From Hydractinia symbiolongicarpus (Eukaryota; Cnidaria; Hydrozoa; Anthoathecata; Hydractiniidae): a DNA stretch of 64,000 nucleotides. The position numbers were made by a program, and so were the translations under genes. The stretch covers positions 24,704,328-24,768,327 of the forward strand of contig NC_079876.1 in NCBI RefSeq assembly GCF_029227915.1, given 5' to 3'. Each line of letters begins with the position of its first letter. The stretch's first letter is position 1. This document shows positions 1 through 11,983 of this stretch, in pieces. The notes under the pieces are model-generated. The model had not been told where the DNA came from and made no database searches. It was given only the letters and a program-made list of their open reading frames with translations.

Positions 1-1234
1 TAATAAAAATCACTGCGATCTTATTATTACTAATTAGTTTAAGAAATATGCAGCGTCTGAATTTTTTTTCCTTAGTATTAAGGAGGATTAAATTGCCATT
101 ATTACCCACAAAAGGTATAGAAATGAAGGTAGCAACGCAGAAACAACAAGTTAAAGTTAATTAAAAAAGCACCCCAATCAGCGAAGGCGGAATCTTTAAA
201 ATCGCCTGAGGAGATAGATAGAGAGATAGAGAGATAAAGAGATAGGTAGATAGATAGAGGCAGCGCAGCTGGACGCCCGAACTTATCCCGGCTAAAGCCT
301 AAATCCTCGTTTTGACAGATTTTTTTCGGAGAACGAAGCTAAAATGAGTTTTAAGCCAATAAGAGTCCTATCAAATTGTTTTATTATCCAATGAACAACA
401 CTTTATTTTAAAGTTTGTATGCTATCGAAAGTTAAAGCTCGTGCAGTGTAGCATAATGAAGATCGTCTTATAATGCGCCATCTTTGATGTTATTAACGTT
501 TCACTTTAATAATTACGTCATTTGCTTCTGTACAATTTTGCAAGCACGTAGACTAAAGGTATACTAAGCAGAACTAATTAATTATTCATGAATTTTAATT
601 TAAAGAGGAATTGTTGAGGCTGGATATTTGTGGTGAAAGATAATGTATTATAGCTTATAAGAAAAAATATGTATATGTAGTCTGAAAATAACCTTTCGTA
701 ACAGATGATATGAAAAAAAATGCTGCTACCTTTAAAGATATTTTCAAAGTTGTTTTTCAGAGAAAAAGAAAAAATAGATAAATTTTCAGCCTTGCAGTTG
801 TTCTTATTTTCTTTTTATTGTTCATCAATTTTCAGTATTATTATTTTTCTTTTAAAATTGTTCCTATAGAGAAATGAAGTTTATGTAAGTTAGCTATGAT
901 TTACAGTTAGAATAATAATCAAAAATTGAATTTTAAAATTTTAGAATATACAATGATTTTGTTCCCTCAGTCCACTTTAAAGTACTTTTTCAGATTATTG
1001 CTAATGGTGGAAATCTTTAAGCCACAGGGCTTCTTGTTGCTTTTGAAATTTGGTTAAAATTTGTTCAAAAGACTTACCCATACATTTTGGACTTTATAAA
1101 TCTTGCCCGAAAATTTTTATGCTGAAATAAAAATTGTGTCTGAAAGTTTTACCGCCCGAACATTTTCCGCCGAAAATTTTAGTTCGTAATGTACGTCCTT
1201 ATTACGCCCTCAGATTGCGCCATGTGGGCGTAAT
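1..1234. other. Intergenic DNA with dispersed repeat and GATA-rich tract
   Basis: No coding region is supported here. Positions 189-209 (GGAATCTTTAAAATCGCCTG plus A) recur exactly at 13694-13714, and weaker similarity extends about 150 bases further in both copies, so this is one copy of a dispersed repeat (R1). A short GATA/GAGA simple repeat lies at 210-262. The last 60 bases are the target of the non-LTR element that follows. Confidence 0.6.
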
Positions 1235-1245
1235 TTACGTCCCTA

Positions 1246-4200
1246 CTTAATTTAAGAGATTTAATGCAATGACTTCAAAGATGGCGGACGTCTTTCCGTT
1301 AACGGTAAATCGACAAATTTATTTCTGCATAGTCTTTACGCATAGAATTGCTGAAACATATTGATTAATGCACGAGAAGTTTACGATACGTTAAAAGAAG
1401 AAGATGAACAGAAAGAAAAATGAAGTTAGCAACACAAATGGGAGTGGAAATACAAATGGTATTGACAAATTGCGATTTCCGTGTCTGCAGTGCCACAAAC
1501 GTTTCAGAACTCACAGAGGAGTGCTCCAACATTTGCGGCAATGCAAAGTTAAAATTGGACTTCCAGCAGAAGAACAATCTACAGACCCTCGAAATGATAT
1601 GAATGAACGCATTCTACAACAAACACAACCAGAACGGTTTTATTGGGGTAACGTTAGAGGATTGATCAAATTAATTCTTGTTATGAGAAAATTGTATTTT
1701 GGAGGCGAAATTTGTTCATGCTTCCAAATGGTGCTACTGGAAAAAACCTTCTTCGAGAAGTAACTAGACTATTGAATAGCTGGGTGGAAAATAGCCCAAT
1801 CAAATGTATTGCGTTAAAAGCAGTGCACGCAATGCCAGCTCTATTACTTCAGAAGCCGTCAAAAAATTCGAAAAGCAAAGACCATGTTAACGCATTACAA
1901 CGAAGACTAGAATGGTGGAACAAATGCGATTTTCAAGCACTCTACGATGAATGTGAAATGCTTCAATTCCGATTGCCTAAACCAACCGAGAGAAGAAACA
2001 TAGAAGTTGTTTCGAGAAAGTTTAAAGATCTCATGCAGATTGGAAATGTGAACGGAGCAATCAAATTATTAACAAACAACATGGCAGGTGGCATTCTTCC
2101 TTTAAATGACGAAACATTCAATTTATTACGAGTTAAACATCCACCAGGCGAACAAGCGAAAGAAGACGTTATATTGCAAGTACCGTTATCAACGGTTAAT
2201 CCGATTGTATATGACGTCATTGATTACACGTACGTATTGAAAGCAGCTCAAGTAACAAAAGGAGGCTCCGGACCTTCTGGGATGGACGCAGATGGATGGA
2301 GAAAGCCTTTAACTTCAAAGGTTTTTGGTGAATGCGGTTTGGATTTAAGAAGAGCTATAGCCAACGTTATAAAGAAGTTATGTATAGAAAATGTTCAAGA
2401 TCAATCGCTTGAAGCATTTACTGCTTGCAGACTCGTACCTCTAGACAAAAAACCTGGAGTAAGACCAATTGGTGTTGGAGAAGTCTTGCGAAGAATATGT
2501 GGCAAGGTAGTGATGGCAGTTCTTCAGAAAGACGTCCTTAAATCAAGTGCGGAAATTCAGATGTGCTCGGTTCAGAAGTCTGGCAGTGAAGCGGCAATCT
2601 ACGCGATGAGGGAGGTATTTGACAGTGAAGAAACAGAGGCTGTTTTACTTGTTGATGCAGCAAATGCCTTCAATAGTATCAACAGAGAAGCACTCCTGCG
2701 CAACGTCAAGATTGTTTGCCCGACTATTGCATGTTATGTCATCAATTGCTATAGATTTCATGCAAGGCTTTTCATCATTGGAGGTAAAGAAATAAGATCT
2801 GAGGAGGGTAATACGCAGGGTGATCCGCTAGGGATGGCAATACACGCAATTGGTCTAACACCCCTACTTAATCTGATGGCTGACGGAATATTTGTGACTA
2901 CTGTTGCTGCTTTCGCTGATGACGTTAGTGCAGGTGGAAAATGTAGAAACTTGAAAGTTTGATGGGATAGATTGATGCAAATTGGACCATTGTTCGGTTA
3001 CAATCCACAACCTCACAAATCTTGGCTAATTGTGAAACCAGGACACGAACCACTGGCGAAAGCGACTTTTAAGGGCACGACTATCCAGATATGTACTGAT
3101 GGTAAAAGACATCTTGGCGCCTCGATCGGAAGTGACAGCTTCAGGAAGGAGTACTGTGAAAAAATGGTAACGAACTGGGTGAAGGAGATATCCTTACTTT
3201 CCGATATTGCGCTATCACAGCCACAAGCTGCTTATGCCTGTTATACAAGTGGTTATCAGCACAAATTTTCATTCTTCCTCAGAACAATACCTGGGATTGA
3301 GAAGTATCTGAATCCACTTGAAGAAATCATACGACATCGATTGCTACCTGCTATTACTGGCGGACACATTGTGAACGATGATGAACGCACACTCCTGTCT
3401 TTGCCTCCTCGACTTGGTGGTTTGGGATTTATCAATCCCATTGAACGAGCGCCCACAGAGCTACGAAACTCAGAAAACATAACTGCTTCTTTGAAGAACG
3501 TAATTCTTCGTAAAAATATTGTTGATGAAGAAATAGTATCATTGACGGCAGTGAAAAACAACCGGAGACAACAGAATCGGGAAAAATTGAAAAATCTACA
3601 ATTACGTATGACACCTGAAGCAGCACGATTGAACGAGTCAAATATGGAGAGTGGTGTATCAAATTGGCTTACAACTTTACTAATTAAAGAGCTGAACTAT
3701 GATCTGAACAAGGAACAGTTTTTTGACGCTCTACGTTTGCGATACGATTGGACAATCCCGAAACTTCCATCAGAATGCGTGTGTGGAAGCAAATTTAATG
3801 TTACACATGCCTTATCATGCAAGAAAGGTGGCTACGTCTCTTTACGACACAATGAGATACGAGATATTACAGGGAAATTACTGGAGGAAGTATGTAAAGA
3901 TGTGAGAAAGGAACCATTGCTGTTACGTTTAAGCGGTGAAAGAATCCATCAAAACGGTATTTTATCACAGGAAGCACGATTAGACGTCAGCGCAGTCGGT
4001 TTTTGGACCCCTGGTCAACAAGTATTTTTAGATGTACGGGTCTTTGACCTCAACGCTCTGAGATACAAGGGTCTTTCTCTTGACAAATGCTTCAAGAAAA
4101 ACGAAGAAGAGAAGAAGAGAGGATACAACGAAAGAGTTATGCAAGTAGAAAATGGAACATTAACTCCCCTTGTTTTTGCAACAAACGGTGGTATGGGAAG

Positions 4201-4540
4201 AGAGTGTAAACGATTTTATCAGAGGCTGTCTGAAATGATTTCAGAAAAAAGAAACATCAGATTCGCAGAAGCCACGAAGTTTATTAGAACTAAAATTTCC
4301 TTTAGTCTGCTGCGATCAACACTACTTTGCCTGAGAGGTTGCAGATCCTTCGCTCGGGACCACCAGCTGACAGATATGGAACTCGGAAATGTTGTATCAC
4401 TCATTCGATCTTGAATAATCAAGCGTTGTTAATTATTAAGTGAAACCATGTTGACCTGTAAATTGTTAATAACTTTTTCTTTTATTTTTGTGTTGTTGTA
4501 AGTTTATTTATTTATTTGTGGCAAATATATGTAACCTGTC

Positions 4541-4578
<38 letters not shown>
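1246..4578 (+). mobile_element. Non-LTR retrotransposon, C2HC finger + RT + restriction-like endonuclease
   Basis: A complete insertion: the 11-bp direct repeat TTACGTCCCTA occurs at 1235-1245 and immediately after the poly(A) tract at 4579-4589, so the element is 1246-4578 (3.3 kb). It ends in about 36 A residues (4543-4578) and has one long coding region with an N-terminal zinc finger, a reverse transcriptase and a C-terminal zinc-binding, PD-(D/E)XK-like endonuclease module. That order is typical of early-branching non-LTR clades such as R2, CRE and NeSL. Those often insert site-specifically; a short TSD with poly(A) here looks like a general insertion. The exact clade is not assigned. Confidence 0.85.
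1404..4414 (+). pseudogene. Non-LTR retrotransposon polyprotein (one frameshift, one stop)
   Basis: Reading starts at 1404 with a C-x2-C-x12-H-x3-C finger (CLQCHKRF..HLRQC). The frame then shifts near 1655-1670, after FYWGN, into the frame that carries INSCYEKIVFWRRNLF and the RT. RT motif A is VDAANAFNS, motif B GNTQGDPLG and the catalytic motif FADD (near 2918-2929). An in-frame TGA at 2960-2962 interrupts the end of the palm; the same frame resumes at once with WDRLMQIGPLF. The C-terminal part has CVCGSKFNVTHALSC, RHNEIRD and then RLDVSA..FLDVRV, consistent with a CCHC finger followed by a restriction-like nuclease. The gene ends at 4414, about 130 bp before the poly(A). With one frameshift and one stop it is inactive, but only lightly damaged, suggesting a fairly young insertion. 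Confidence 0.85.
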
Positions 4579-4580
<2 letters not shown>

Positions 4581-4589
4581 ACGTCCCTA

Positions 4590-6332
4590 TTTTGCGGTAA
4601 ATTACGTTTTCATTCTTCTCCAAATTTTTCTTACTCCATAATTTGTATTGTTTCTTAGCATTCATTAAGTTGTAATTTCTCTAAATATGGGCGTTTTTGG
4701 GGCGTATCTCTAATCATACATTCTTTCTTAAGTTTACATATGTTATTGTCATCAACTTTTTATTCATTTCATTAGTTTTTACTTCTTGCTCTGGAATGCA
4801 AATCATGCAAGAGAAAAGCTTGTAAAGAACCTCATCTTAGATTTGTAACAAGTATGCTTGATCTAACATTATTTTTATATAAGTTCTTGTAAATAAAGGT
4901 TTTGCACCATAATTTGTAGTTTTTATCTGTTTGGCAACCCATTTTTGGCTTAATTAACAGTTTTAGCACAATATTACGTAAGTGTTAGTCTAAATAACCT
5001 TGTAACACAAACGATGGTTTTATAAGAATAGTGTCTTTTAGTTTCAGCCTCGATGTTCTTAACTTTTTAGAAAAATGGTATCCTTATTATTCTCAATATT
5101 ATTCTATAATAATATTCTTAGCATGACTATGGCCTGAAAATATATGATGCCTTAATCGAATAAAGCTTGCTATAAGTTACTATAGCTAGCTAATGGCAAT
5201 TCTACTATATGTAACGGCCCATTGCTTCGACAGAAAAAAGTTTAAAAACTAAACTACTAATCAGTTTTGTGCGTCATACAATTATTTTTTAGAACAAACA
5301 ATCAAGCCTAGACACATTCTTAGGATATTCCTCACTTCTGACCCATTGTTCAGAGTATTTTCTTACGAAAAAAGTGCTTCTTAAAGAAATTATTTTCCGG
5401 TCCAACACACGACGACAAACTCAATATTTAAGGAAAATTTAGCTTTCAAAGAAACGGCCGAATAAAAAAAAAAGAATACAGTAATTTGAATTTTGTGAAG
5501 TCACCATTTGCATTATTCTATGTTTATAACCGGTGAAACAAAACGTCCAGAAAAATAAGCATTTGCTGCGATAAAAAAATAATAAAAGAGAAAAAAGCCC
5601 TGGGTTGCTCAAAATCTGTACTTTATTATTACCCGCTAAAACAAAACGTTTAAAAGTATAAGTAGGTCCAAAAACAAAACAAATATAAATAAAATAAAAA
5701 AGGTCTAACAGAATCGAAGGTGTCTAACAACGGTTATGTAAAAAGCTAAATCTTCTAAGTTGCTGTAGCTAATGGCAAATCCTGCTACATGTACCGGCCC
5801 ATTGCTTTGGACAGAAAAAGGTTCAGTTTATGAGATATATACGCAATTAAATTACTAAACTTCTAACTAAATTTGTGCCGCATACAAATTTTTATATTAA
5901 AACAAACAATCAAGCTTAGACATATTCTTAGGATATTCTGATCCATTGTTTAGTACATTCTTACAAACAAAAGTTCTTAACTTTCTTTACAAATAGTATC
6001 TCATTATTCTTAATATATTCTTAGCATGGCTATGGCCTGAAAATATATAATGCCTTAATAAAATAAAGCTTGCAATAATCTAAACAACACACCTGCCTTC
6101 CTTTCGTTATCTCAGTAGGCTGCAAGCTAGCGTTCTCTGGATAAAAAGTCCAATCAGTTTTTTACTTCGATTACTATACTTCGCTTCATCCCAAAGAAAA
6201 CAAATTGAAAATGTATAGCTAACTAAATTGTCTGATACACTTCTAATCAGTTCTCTTTTTGACGTTATATCATCGTACGTTTTTCTTCTTAATAACAAAT
6301 ATTTCTGACAACAACATAAACTTTTTGTACTC
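4590..6332. other. Gene-free AT-rich region with diverged duplicated segments
   Basis: No gene is recognised. Two segments occur twice each: 5056-5172 resembles 5974-6078 (shared ATGCCTTAAT..AATAAAGCTTGC) and 5188-5385 resembles 5767-5972 (shared AGCTAATGGCAA and AACAAACAATCAAGC). Offsets differ (about 918 and 579), so the order is A-B then B-A rather than a simple tandem duplication. Confidence 0.6.
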
Positions 6333-6335
6333 TAA

Positions 6336-6430
6336 AGCTACGGGGACACGGCAACAATTTTCATGCGATTGCAACAAAAAAATTGTTTTGTTGCAATCGC
6401 ATGAAAATGTTTCACTGTGTCCCCACATTA
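6336..6430 (+). repeat. Harbinger left terminal repeat, self-palindromic
   Basis: Starts AGCTACGGGGACACGGCAAC and continues TTTTCATGCGATTGCAAC. It is followed at once by its own inverse (GTTGCAATCGCATGAAAA..TGTGTCCCC), so the end is itself a near-perfect palindrome. The right end (12455-12549) is the inverted counterpart. Confidence 0.85.
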
Positions 6431-6776
6431 AATATCCTCATTCTGCAACATTTTTCGCTCAAATTTTTTGTTGCTGCAACAAAAAAAAAATTCAAATCAA
6501 TTTGATTTTTTTTTTGTTGCTGCAACAAAATTTTCATGTTGCAAATGAGGATCAGGAAAAATTCCTCGTGTGTTCCCCCGCACTTTGAGGAGAATTTTTG
6601 CAACATTTTTTTATTTTAACCAATCAAATTCGTTTAAAAACTCAAGACAAATCAAAACAAAAGTTTTGATATCACAACAAATTAGACAAGACTAGACGAG
6701 ACTTCGTACTAAACTACATAAGAGTTCGACGTGGCGGAAGATCAAGCGAAGCAAAAACTTTCGGAAGAAGAAAAAA

Positions 6777-7524
6777 ATGAAAATTGATAGAGTTGAGAAG
6801 AAAGTAACATTTGATATGGAGGAGAAAGAAATGCTAATTGACGTCTTCAATTCCAACCCATCGCTTTGGAACCACCACCTGACCGAGTACCGAGATCGCA
6901 ATTTGAGGGATTCGCTTTATGAAGAACTAGTACAGCTATTCGATGGGAAGTTTTCAAAAAGACATAAAGCGGCAATGGCATAATTTGCAGACAGTTTATA
7001 AAAGAGAAAAGGCGAGAGAAGAAGGCTCAAAAGTTTCTGGTTCGGGTTCTTGTGATGTGTATGTCTCGAAATGGGAACTCTTTAGTCAAATGGAATTTCT
7101 TGACTTCACAGGTGATGTGGATGCATCCTGTACATCACTTGACAATAATGAAGAATGTTGTCAGCCGCCAAAAAAAATCAGGAAGCAAACAAAAACAGCA
7201 GAAGACGATGCCAAAGCAGCGTTGTGGAAATCGTTGGCTGCTTCTCTGAAGCCACAAGTAGCACCGCAACAAAATACCGCAAAGATAGAATTATCTGAAC
7301 GTAAAAATTTATTCGGAAAGGTTGTTGCGGATTCACTGCTTCAATATGAACCCGAAGATTGGTCGTACTTAAAAAAGAAAGTGATGGACGTGTTGTACGA
7401 CTTCGAACAGCAGAAATTAACTGGTCTCTCAAACTATCAAATTCCACTCTTCAACCCGAATCAATTCCAAGGAAATCAGTTCCAACAAGGACCATTCGTT
7501 ACTAGCGTTACTAGCTTTATTTAA
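6777..7524 (+). pseudogene. Harbinger MADF/Myb-like DNA-binding protein (one frameshift)
   Basis: The first segment (6777-6955) reads KEMLIDVFNSNPSLWNHH..YRDRNLRDSLYEEL, a MADF/Myb-SANT-like helix set in which conserved tryptophans and leucines are visible. After an A5 run at about 6956-6960 the frame changes, and DIKRQWHNLQTVYKREKAREEG completes the domain; SKWELFSQMEFLD follows. The C-terminal tail is acidic then Q/N-rich (FNPNQFQGNQFQQ). A single-base length change in the A run explains the break. In PIF/Harbinger elements a second protein of this type helps the transposase enter the nucleus and bind DNA; that role is inferred from the family. It lies on the opposite strand to the transposase, converging on it. 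Confidence 0.8.
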
Positions 7525-7599
7525 TGACAAAGAATTCCATGATTCAGTTGGTGGGTCTCTTCGCCAAGATCCCTCTATTATTTCTCCTGTTGTCACATC

Positions 7600-7796
7600 T
7601 ATTAAAATATATGACGCTCACTTGCTATCTTTTATTTAGTTGTGAACCGGTGGTTCTATTATATTATGTTAGAACTGTCATGTGCATTATATTACGCACA
7701 TTTTTTTTATTCTCTACGTTTTTCTGTGATCAGCTTGTTCTTTATGAGAGAAAAAGTACTCTATGAGTGAGAAACTCTGTGTGTCTGTTTTTATCA
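7600..7796 (+). repeat. Copia 5' LTR
   Basis: Begins TATTAAAATATATGACGC, where the 3' copy has TGTTGCAATATGTAACGC: the terminal TG has become TA by G-to-A change. It ends TTTTTATCA. The ACATC target copy precedes it. Confidence 0.9.
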
Positions 7797-7810
7797 GGTT
7801 ATGGGCCCAG
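7797..7810 (+). other. Copia primer-binding site, internal initiator tRNA-Met type
   Basis: GGTTATGGGCCCAG directly follows the 5' LTR. It is complementary to the anticodon stem-loop region CTGGGCCCATAACC of metazoan initiator tRNA-Met, not to a tRNA 3' end. This is the priming mode known for Drosophila copia, which uses a tRNA half-molecule. The match is seen in sequence; use of the half-molecule here is inferred. Confidence 0.8.
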
Positions 7811-7873
7811 ACACTTTTTAATGTTATATCGAGTACTGAAATAATTTTGTTTTGTTGAATTTGATTTTTTACG

Positions 7874-10800
7874 ATGGCAACTGAAGACGCAACTTTCAAA
7901 ATTGAGAAACTGACTGCTGAAAATTATCATTCATGGAAATTCAACATGAAAATGTATTTAATCAGAAAAGATCTTTGGGAGATTGTAACCGGTGATGAAA
8001 CCATAAAGGATGATATGCAGGAGACTGAGAAACGTCGAATCAAGAAACGCGAAAACCAAGCGTTTGCCGCCATTTGTTTGGGAATTTCAACAAACTTACA
8101 AATTTACGTTCGCTCCACGAAATCGGCTAAGGAAGCATGGGAAAATCTTGAAAAGCATTTTCAGCAAAAAACACTTTCAAAAAGGATTTTCTATCGGAGA
8201 AAATTATATTCAGCAAAGATGGCTAGAGGTCAAAATATGACTGAACACATGAACAACATTAAGACATTGTCAGAACACCTGGAAGCGATTGATGATGCTA
8301 TTGCAGAAAATGACCTAGTTATTCTTCTTATTAGTAGTTTACCCGAAGAGTATAACTATTTAATAACGGCGCTTGAAACAATTGCTGAGGACAATCTAAC
8401 CTGGGATTATGTTAGGGACAGGCTTATTCACGAAAGCGAAAAGAAAAAGCCTGCTGAAGCTGAAACTTCTGGTGATGACCTTTTTTCGTCAAAGCCCAAC
8501 AACAAGAAATCCGGTAAATGTCATTACTGCAAGAAACCAGGACATTATGCTCGTGACTGTTTTAAGAAGAAAAGTGACCAGAAGAAAGAAAACGCAAATC
8601 TCGCTAACGATGATCACCATAATGAACTAGCTCTGAAATCCTCTGAAGTAAACGAGGATGAGTGGTGGATTGACTCTGGTGCTTCTTCTCACATGACCCA
8701 TAATTTGAAAAGCTTAAGAGACTATTCCAGTTTTGAAACGCCTATAAAGGTAAAACTCGCCGATGATCACGTACTGAATGCTTTCGGGAAAGGAAATGTA
8801 CATTTGACCATTTTTAGAAAAAATGAAAAGGTCAAAACTGTGCTACACGACGTGCTTTACGTGCCGAAGATCCAAAACAAACTGTTCTCTCTATCTTACC
8901 TAACCGATAAGGGAGTCGATGTGCAGTTCAAAGGCAAGGATTGCGATATCACCAAGGAGGGGAAGCAGTATACTATTGGACATAAGTACGGTAAACTTTA
9001 CAAACTTAACACGATAAAACCACGAAACGAGGAAACGTGCTGTATCGGGAAAACAATCAAACAGGATTCAATCGAGCTGTGGCACCAACGATACGGTCAT
9101 CTGGGATACGACAACCTCAAACTTTTAAACGATAAAGAGATGGTAAATGGCCTGAATATCAATACCAAGGAAGCCGTCGATCGAATCTGCGAAGGATGTG
9201 CAATGGGGAAACAGCATCGCAAATCATTCCCAAAGAAATCGCAAAGCACCACAACCAGATTGCTCGAGCTGATTCACAGTGACGTGTGTGGACCGATGGA
9301 TGTACCTTCAGTGGGAGGTTCCAGGTACTTTGTGACTTTTATAGACGATTTCTCAAGATACGCTACTGTCTACATGATGAAGCAAAAGTCTGAAGTGCTT
9401 GAAAAGTTTGGGCAGTTTGTAAACCTTGTTGAAAATCGCACTGGATTGAAAGTCGAACGATTACACGTGGAGAACGAAACTATAAAACGCCTTCGCTCAG
9501 ATAATGGTGGTGAATACTTCTCAAAGGACTTTGACGAATTCTGCAACAATCGAGGAATTCAACGTGAACCCACCATTCCATACTCTCCACAACAAAACGG
9601 AGTTGCTGAACGCATGAACCGCACCCTACTGGAAACTGCACGATCAATGCTGCATCACGCAAAGAAACCCCTTAACCTATGGGCTGAAGCTGTATCTACT
9701 GCATCCTACACACGGAACCGAAGTCCTACTGCTGCACTGAAGGGAGCAACGCCTTATGAACTTTGGCACGGTAAAAAGCCTGAAGTTAGTGGCCTGAAAG
9801 TGTTTGGCTGCAAAACGTACGTGCATATTCCTGAATCAAAACGTAATGGAAAACTCCAGAAGAAATCGTTTCCATGCGTTTTTGTTGGATACCCTGCGAA
9901 CGAAAACGGGTACAAACTGTACAATCCTGAAACGAGACAGATGCTTCGAAGTCGTGATGTCATCTTCGTAGAGAACGCTTTTGACATCGAAAAATCGGAC
10001 AACTTAACTCACGAATTTTTCACTGGAACATTCAGAGAAGCTGAGGCAGAAGCTGAGGCAGAAGCTGAAACGAAACAACAAGGAAACAACATCGGTGAAC
10101 TGCAAGTCGCTGTCGAAGAAGATGCCAGACCACAACGAGCAAGGAGACCACCTGACAGACTGAACGTTCTGACAGGTAATTGGTGGAACCTGATGGAGGC
10201 GGCATCGGTTGCAGCTATGGACACTGAGGAGCCAACGACCATTGAAGAAGCTTTAAGCGGTGTGAACTCAAAGCTATGGTCTGAAGCACTCCGTAATGAA
10301 TTTGATTCGCTGAAACAGAACCAAACCTGGAACTTGGTTGACTTACCCCCCGGTAAGAACATTTTTGGCAATAAATGGGTCTTTAAGCACAAACGTGATG
10401 CTAAAGGCGAGATCACCCGGTGTAAAGCTCGTTTTGTTGCACAGGGTGTCGATTATGACGAAGTTTTCTCAGCTTGATTTAAACCTCCACCAAATGGATG
10501 TTAAAACAGCATTCCTAAATGGAGATCTCGAGGAAGAGATTTTCGTTAAGCAACCGGAAGGCTTCATCGACAAGAAACATCCGAACAAGGTTTGTCGATT
10601 GCGAAAGAGTCTCTATGGCTTGAAACAGTCTGCACGATGCTGGAACAAAACCATCGACGAATACCTCAAGGAATCAGGATACATACAAAACAATGCTGAC
10701 CCTTGCATCTATCTCAAACGATTCATCAAGGACGGACAGGAAGTTATCCTCCTTATTGCTGTATACGTCGACGACCTGCTGATTGCATCAAACAACGACA

Positions 10801-11708
10801 AAGAACTCCTCTCCGAAAAGAAACAGATACGTGAACGTTTCGAAATGGGTGACGAAGGGGAAGTTCACTACATTCTTGGGATGGCCGTCAAACGAAACAG
10901 AAAGGATGGGGTACTTACAATCGACCAACACGCGTTCTTATCATCTGTGCTGAAACGATTTGGAATGGAAGATTGCAAGCCAATAGCTACTCCACTCGAA
11001 CCCAACACAAAGTTCAAAAAGCTGAGAGATGACGAAGAACCAGTCAATCTGAAAAAGTACCAATCTGTCATTGGATGCCTGACGTACGCATCGATTGGGA
11101 CCAGACCAGACTTGTCCGCTGCAGTGGAAGTGCTTAGTCAACACATGTCGAAACCTGGAAAGCAACATTGGGTTGGTGTTAAACGAGTTCTCCGATACGT
11201 TAAAGGAACCATCGACTATGGTTTGGTGTACAAGGGGAGTAAAGCTTACGAAACGATGAACTGTTTACGTGGCTTCGCCGACGCTGATTGGACTGGAGAT
11301 GTGGTAACACGAAAATCGACTTCCAGTTACGTATTCTAAATCGGAAATTCCACGATTTCATGGAAATCGAAACGTCAGTCAATCGTTGCACTTTCTTCGA
11401 CCGAAGCTGAATACGTTTCATTATGCAGTGCAACACAAGAGGCAGTATGGTTGCGAGTCCTGGTTGATGGTATGGGGTTCAAACAGGCAAATGCTACTAC
11501 GATTTTTGAAGACAACCAAGGTGCAATCGCTCTTGCGAAAAACCCCGCACATCACTCACGAACAAAACACATTGACGTCAAGTACCATTACATACGCGAC
11601 GCTGTCTCGACCAAGGAGATTAAGCTGAGATACTGTCCAACACAGGAAATGATTGCCGATTTATTGACAAAGGGACTCCCTCGACCACAGTTCGAGAAGC
11701 TTCTCTGA
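7874..11708 (+). pseudogene. Copia Gag-Pol polyprotein (broken in RT and RNase H)
   Basis: Starts at ATG 7874, 77 bp after the LTR. Visible domains: Gag; zinc knuckle CHYCKKPGHYARDC (about residue 216); aspartic protease WWIDSGASSHM (about 267); integrase HQRYGHLGYDNL zinc region (about 403) and catalytic D, D, E in HSDVCGP, RSDNGGEY and NGVAERMNR (about 470, 542, 578). RT begins, but at DYDEVFSA (10477) the frame ends. Reading resumes in another frame with [18 protein letters not shown], and the residues normally between these motifs are absent, so a small deletion and frameshift lie at about 10470. RT catalytic YVDD is present near 10767. RNase H has FADADW, then an in-frame TAA at 11337-11339, then STEAEY, EDNQGAI and HIDVKYH to 11708. 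An odd EA-dipeptide run (EAEAEAEAEAET) lies between integrase and RT. Inactive, but close to intact. Confidence 0.9.
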
Positions 11709-11778
11709 GAACTTGGAGTGACCAAGATACATTGAATTTGACATTGACGAAATGACTATCGTGACGGAGTGACCGTCA

Positions 11779-11983
11779 ACTGGGAGTGTTGCAATATGTA
11801 ACGCTCACTTGCTATCTTTTATTTAGTTGTGAATCGGTGGTTCTATTATTTTATGTTAAAACTGTCACGCGCATTATATTACGCACATTTTTTTTATTCT
11901 CTACGTTTTTCTGTGATCAGCTTGTTCTTTATGAGAGAAAAAGTACTCTATGAGTGAGAAACTCTGTGTGTCTGTTTTTATCA
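11779..11983 (+). repeat. Copia polypurine tract and 3' LTR
   Basis: The purine-rich ACTGGGAG (11779-11786) precedes the LTR start TGTTGCAATATG at 11787. The LTR ends TTTTTATCA at 11983, followed by the ACATC target copy. This LTR keeps the canonical TG..CA ends. Confidence 0.88.

Larger units (their letters stand above)
7600..11983 (+). mobile_element. Copia-type LTR retrotransposon, complete structure
   Basis: Two LTRs of 197 bp (7600-7796 and 11787-11983) flank one Gag-Pol region, and the 5-bp direct repeat ACATC lies immediately outside (7595-7599 and 11984-11988). The element is 4.38 kb, within the usual Copia range, with the Copia domain order Gag, protease, integrase, RT, RNase H. The LTRs differ at roughly ten positions, mostly in the first 20 bases, about 95% identity. 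It is not recent but is younger than the Harbinger copy it interrupts. Confidence 0.93.

Noticed and set aside
7524-7766. Hydrophobic 80-aa ORF after the Harbinger DNA-binding gene
   Set aside because: It crosses from Harbinger sequence into the Copia LTR, so it cannot be an ancestral gene.
10009-10416. 135-aa minus-strand ORF in Copia
   Set aside because: Antisense shadow of the integrase-RT linker; its Ser-Ala run mirrors the EA repeat on the coding strand.
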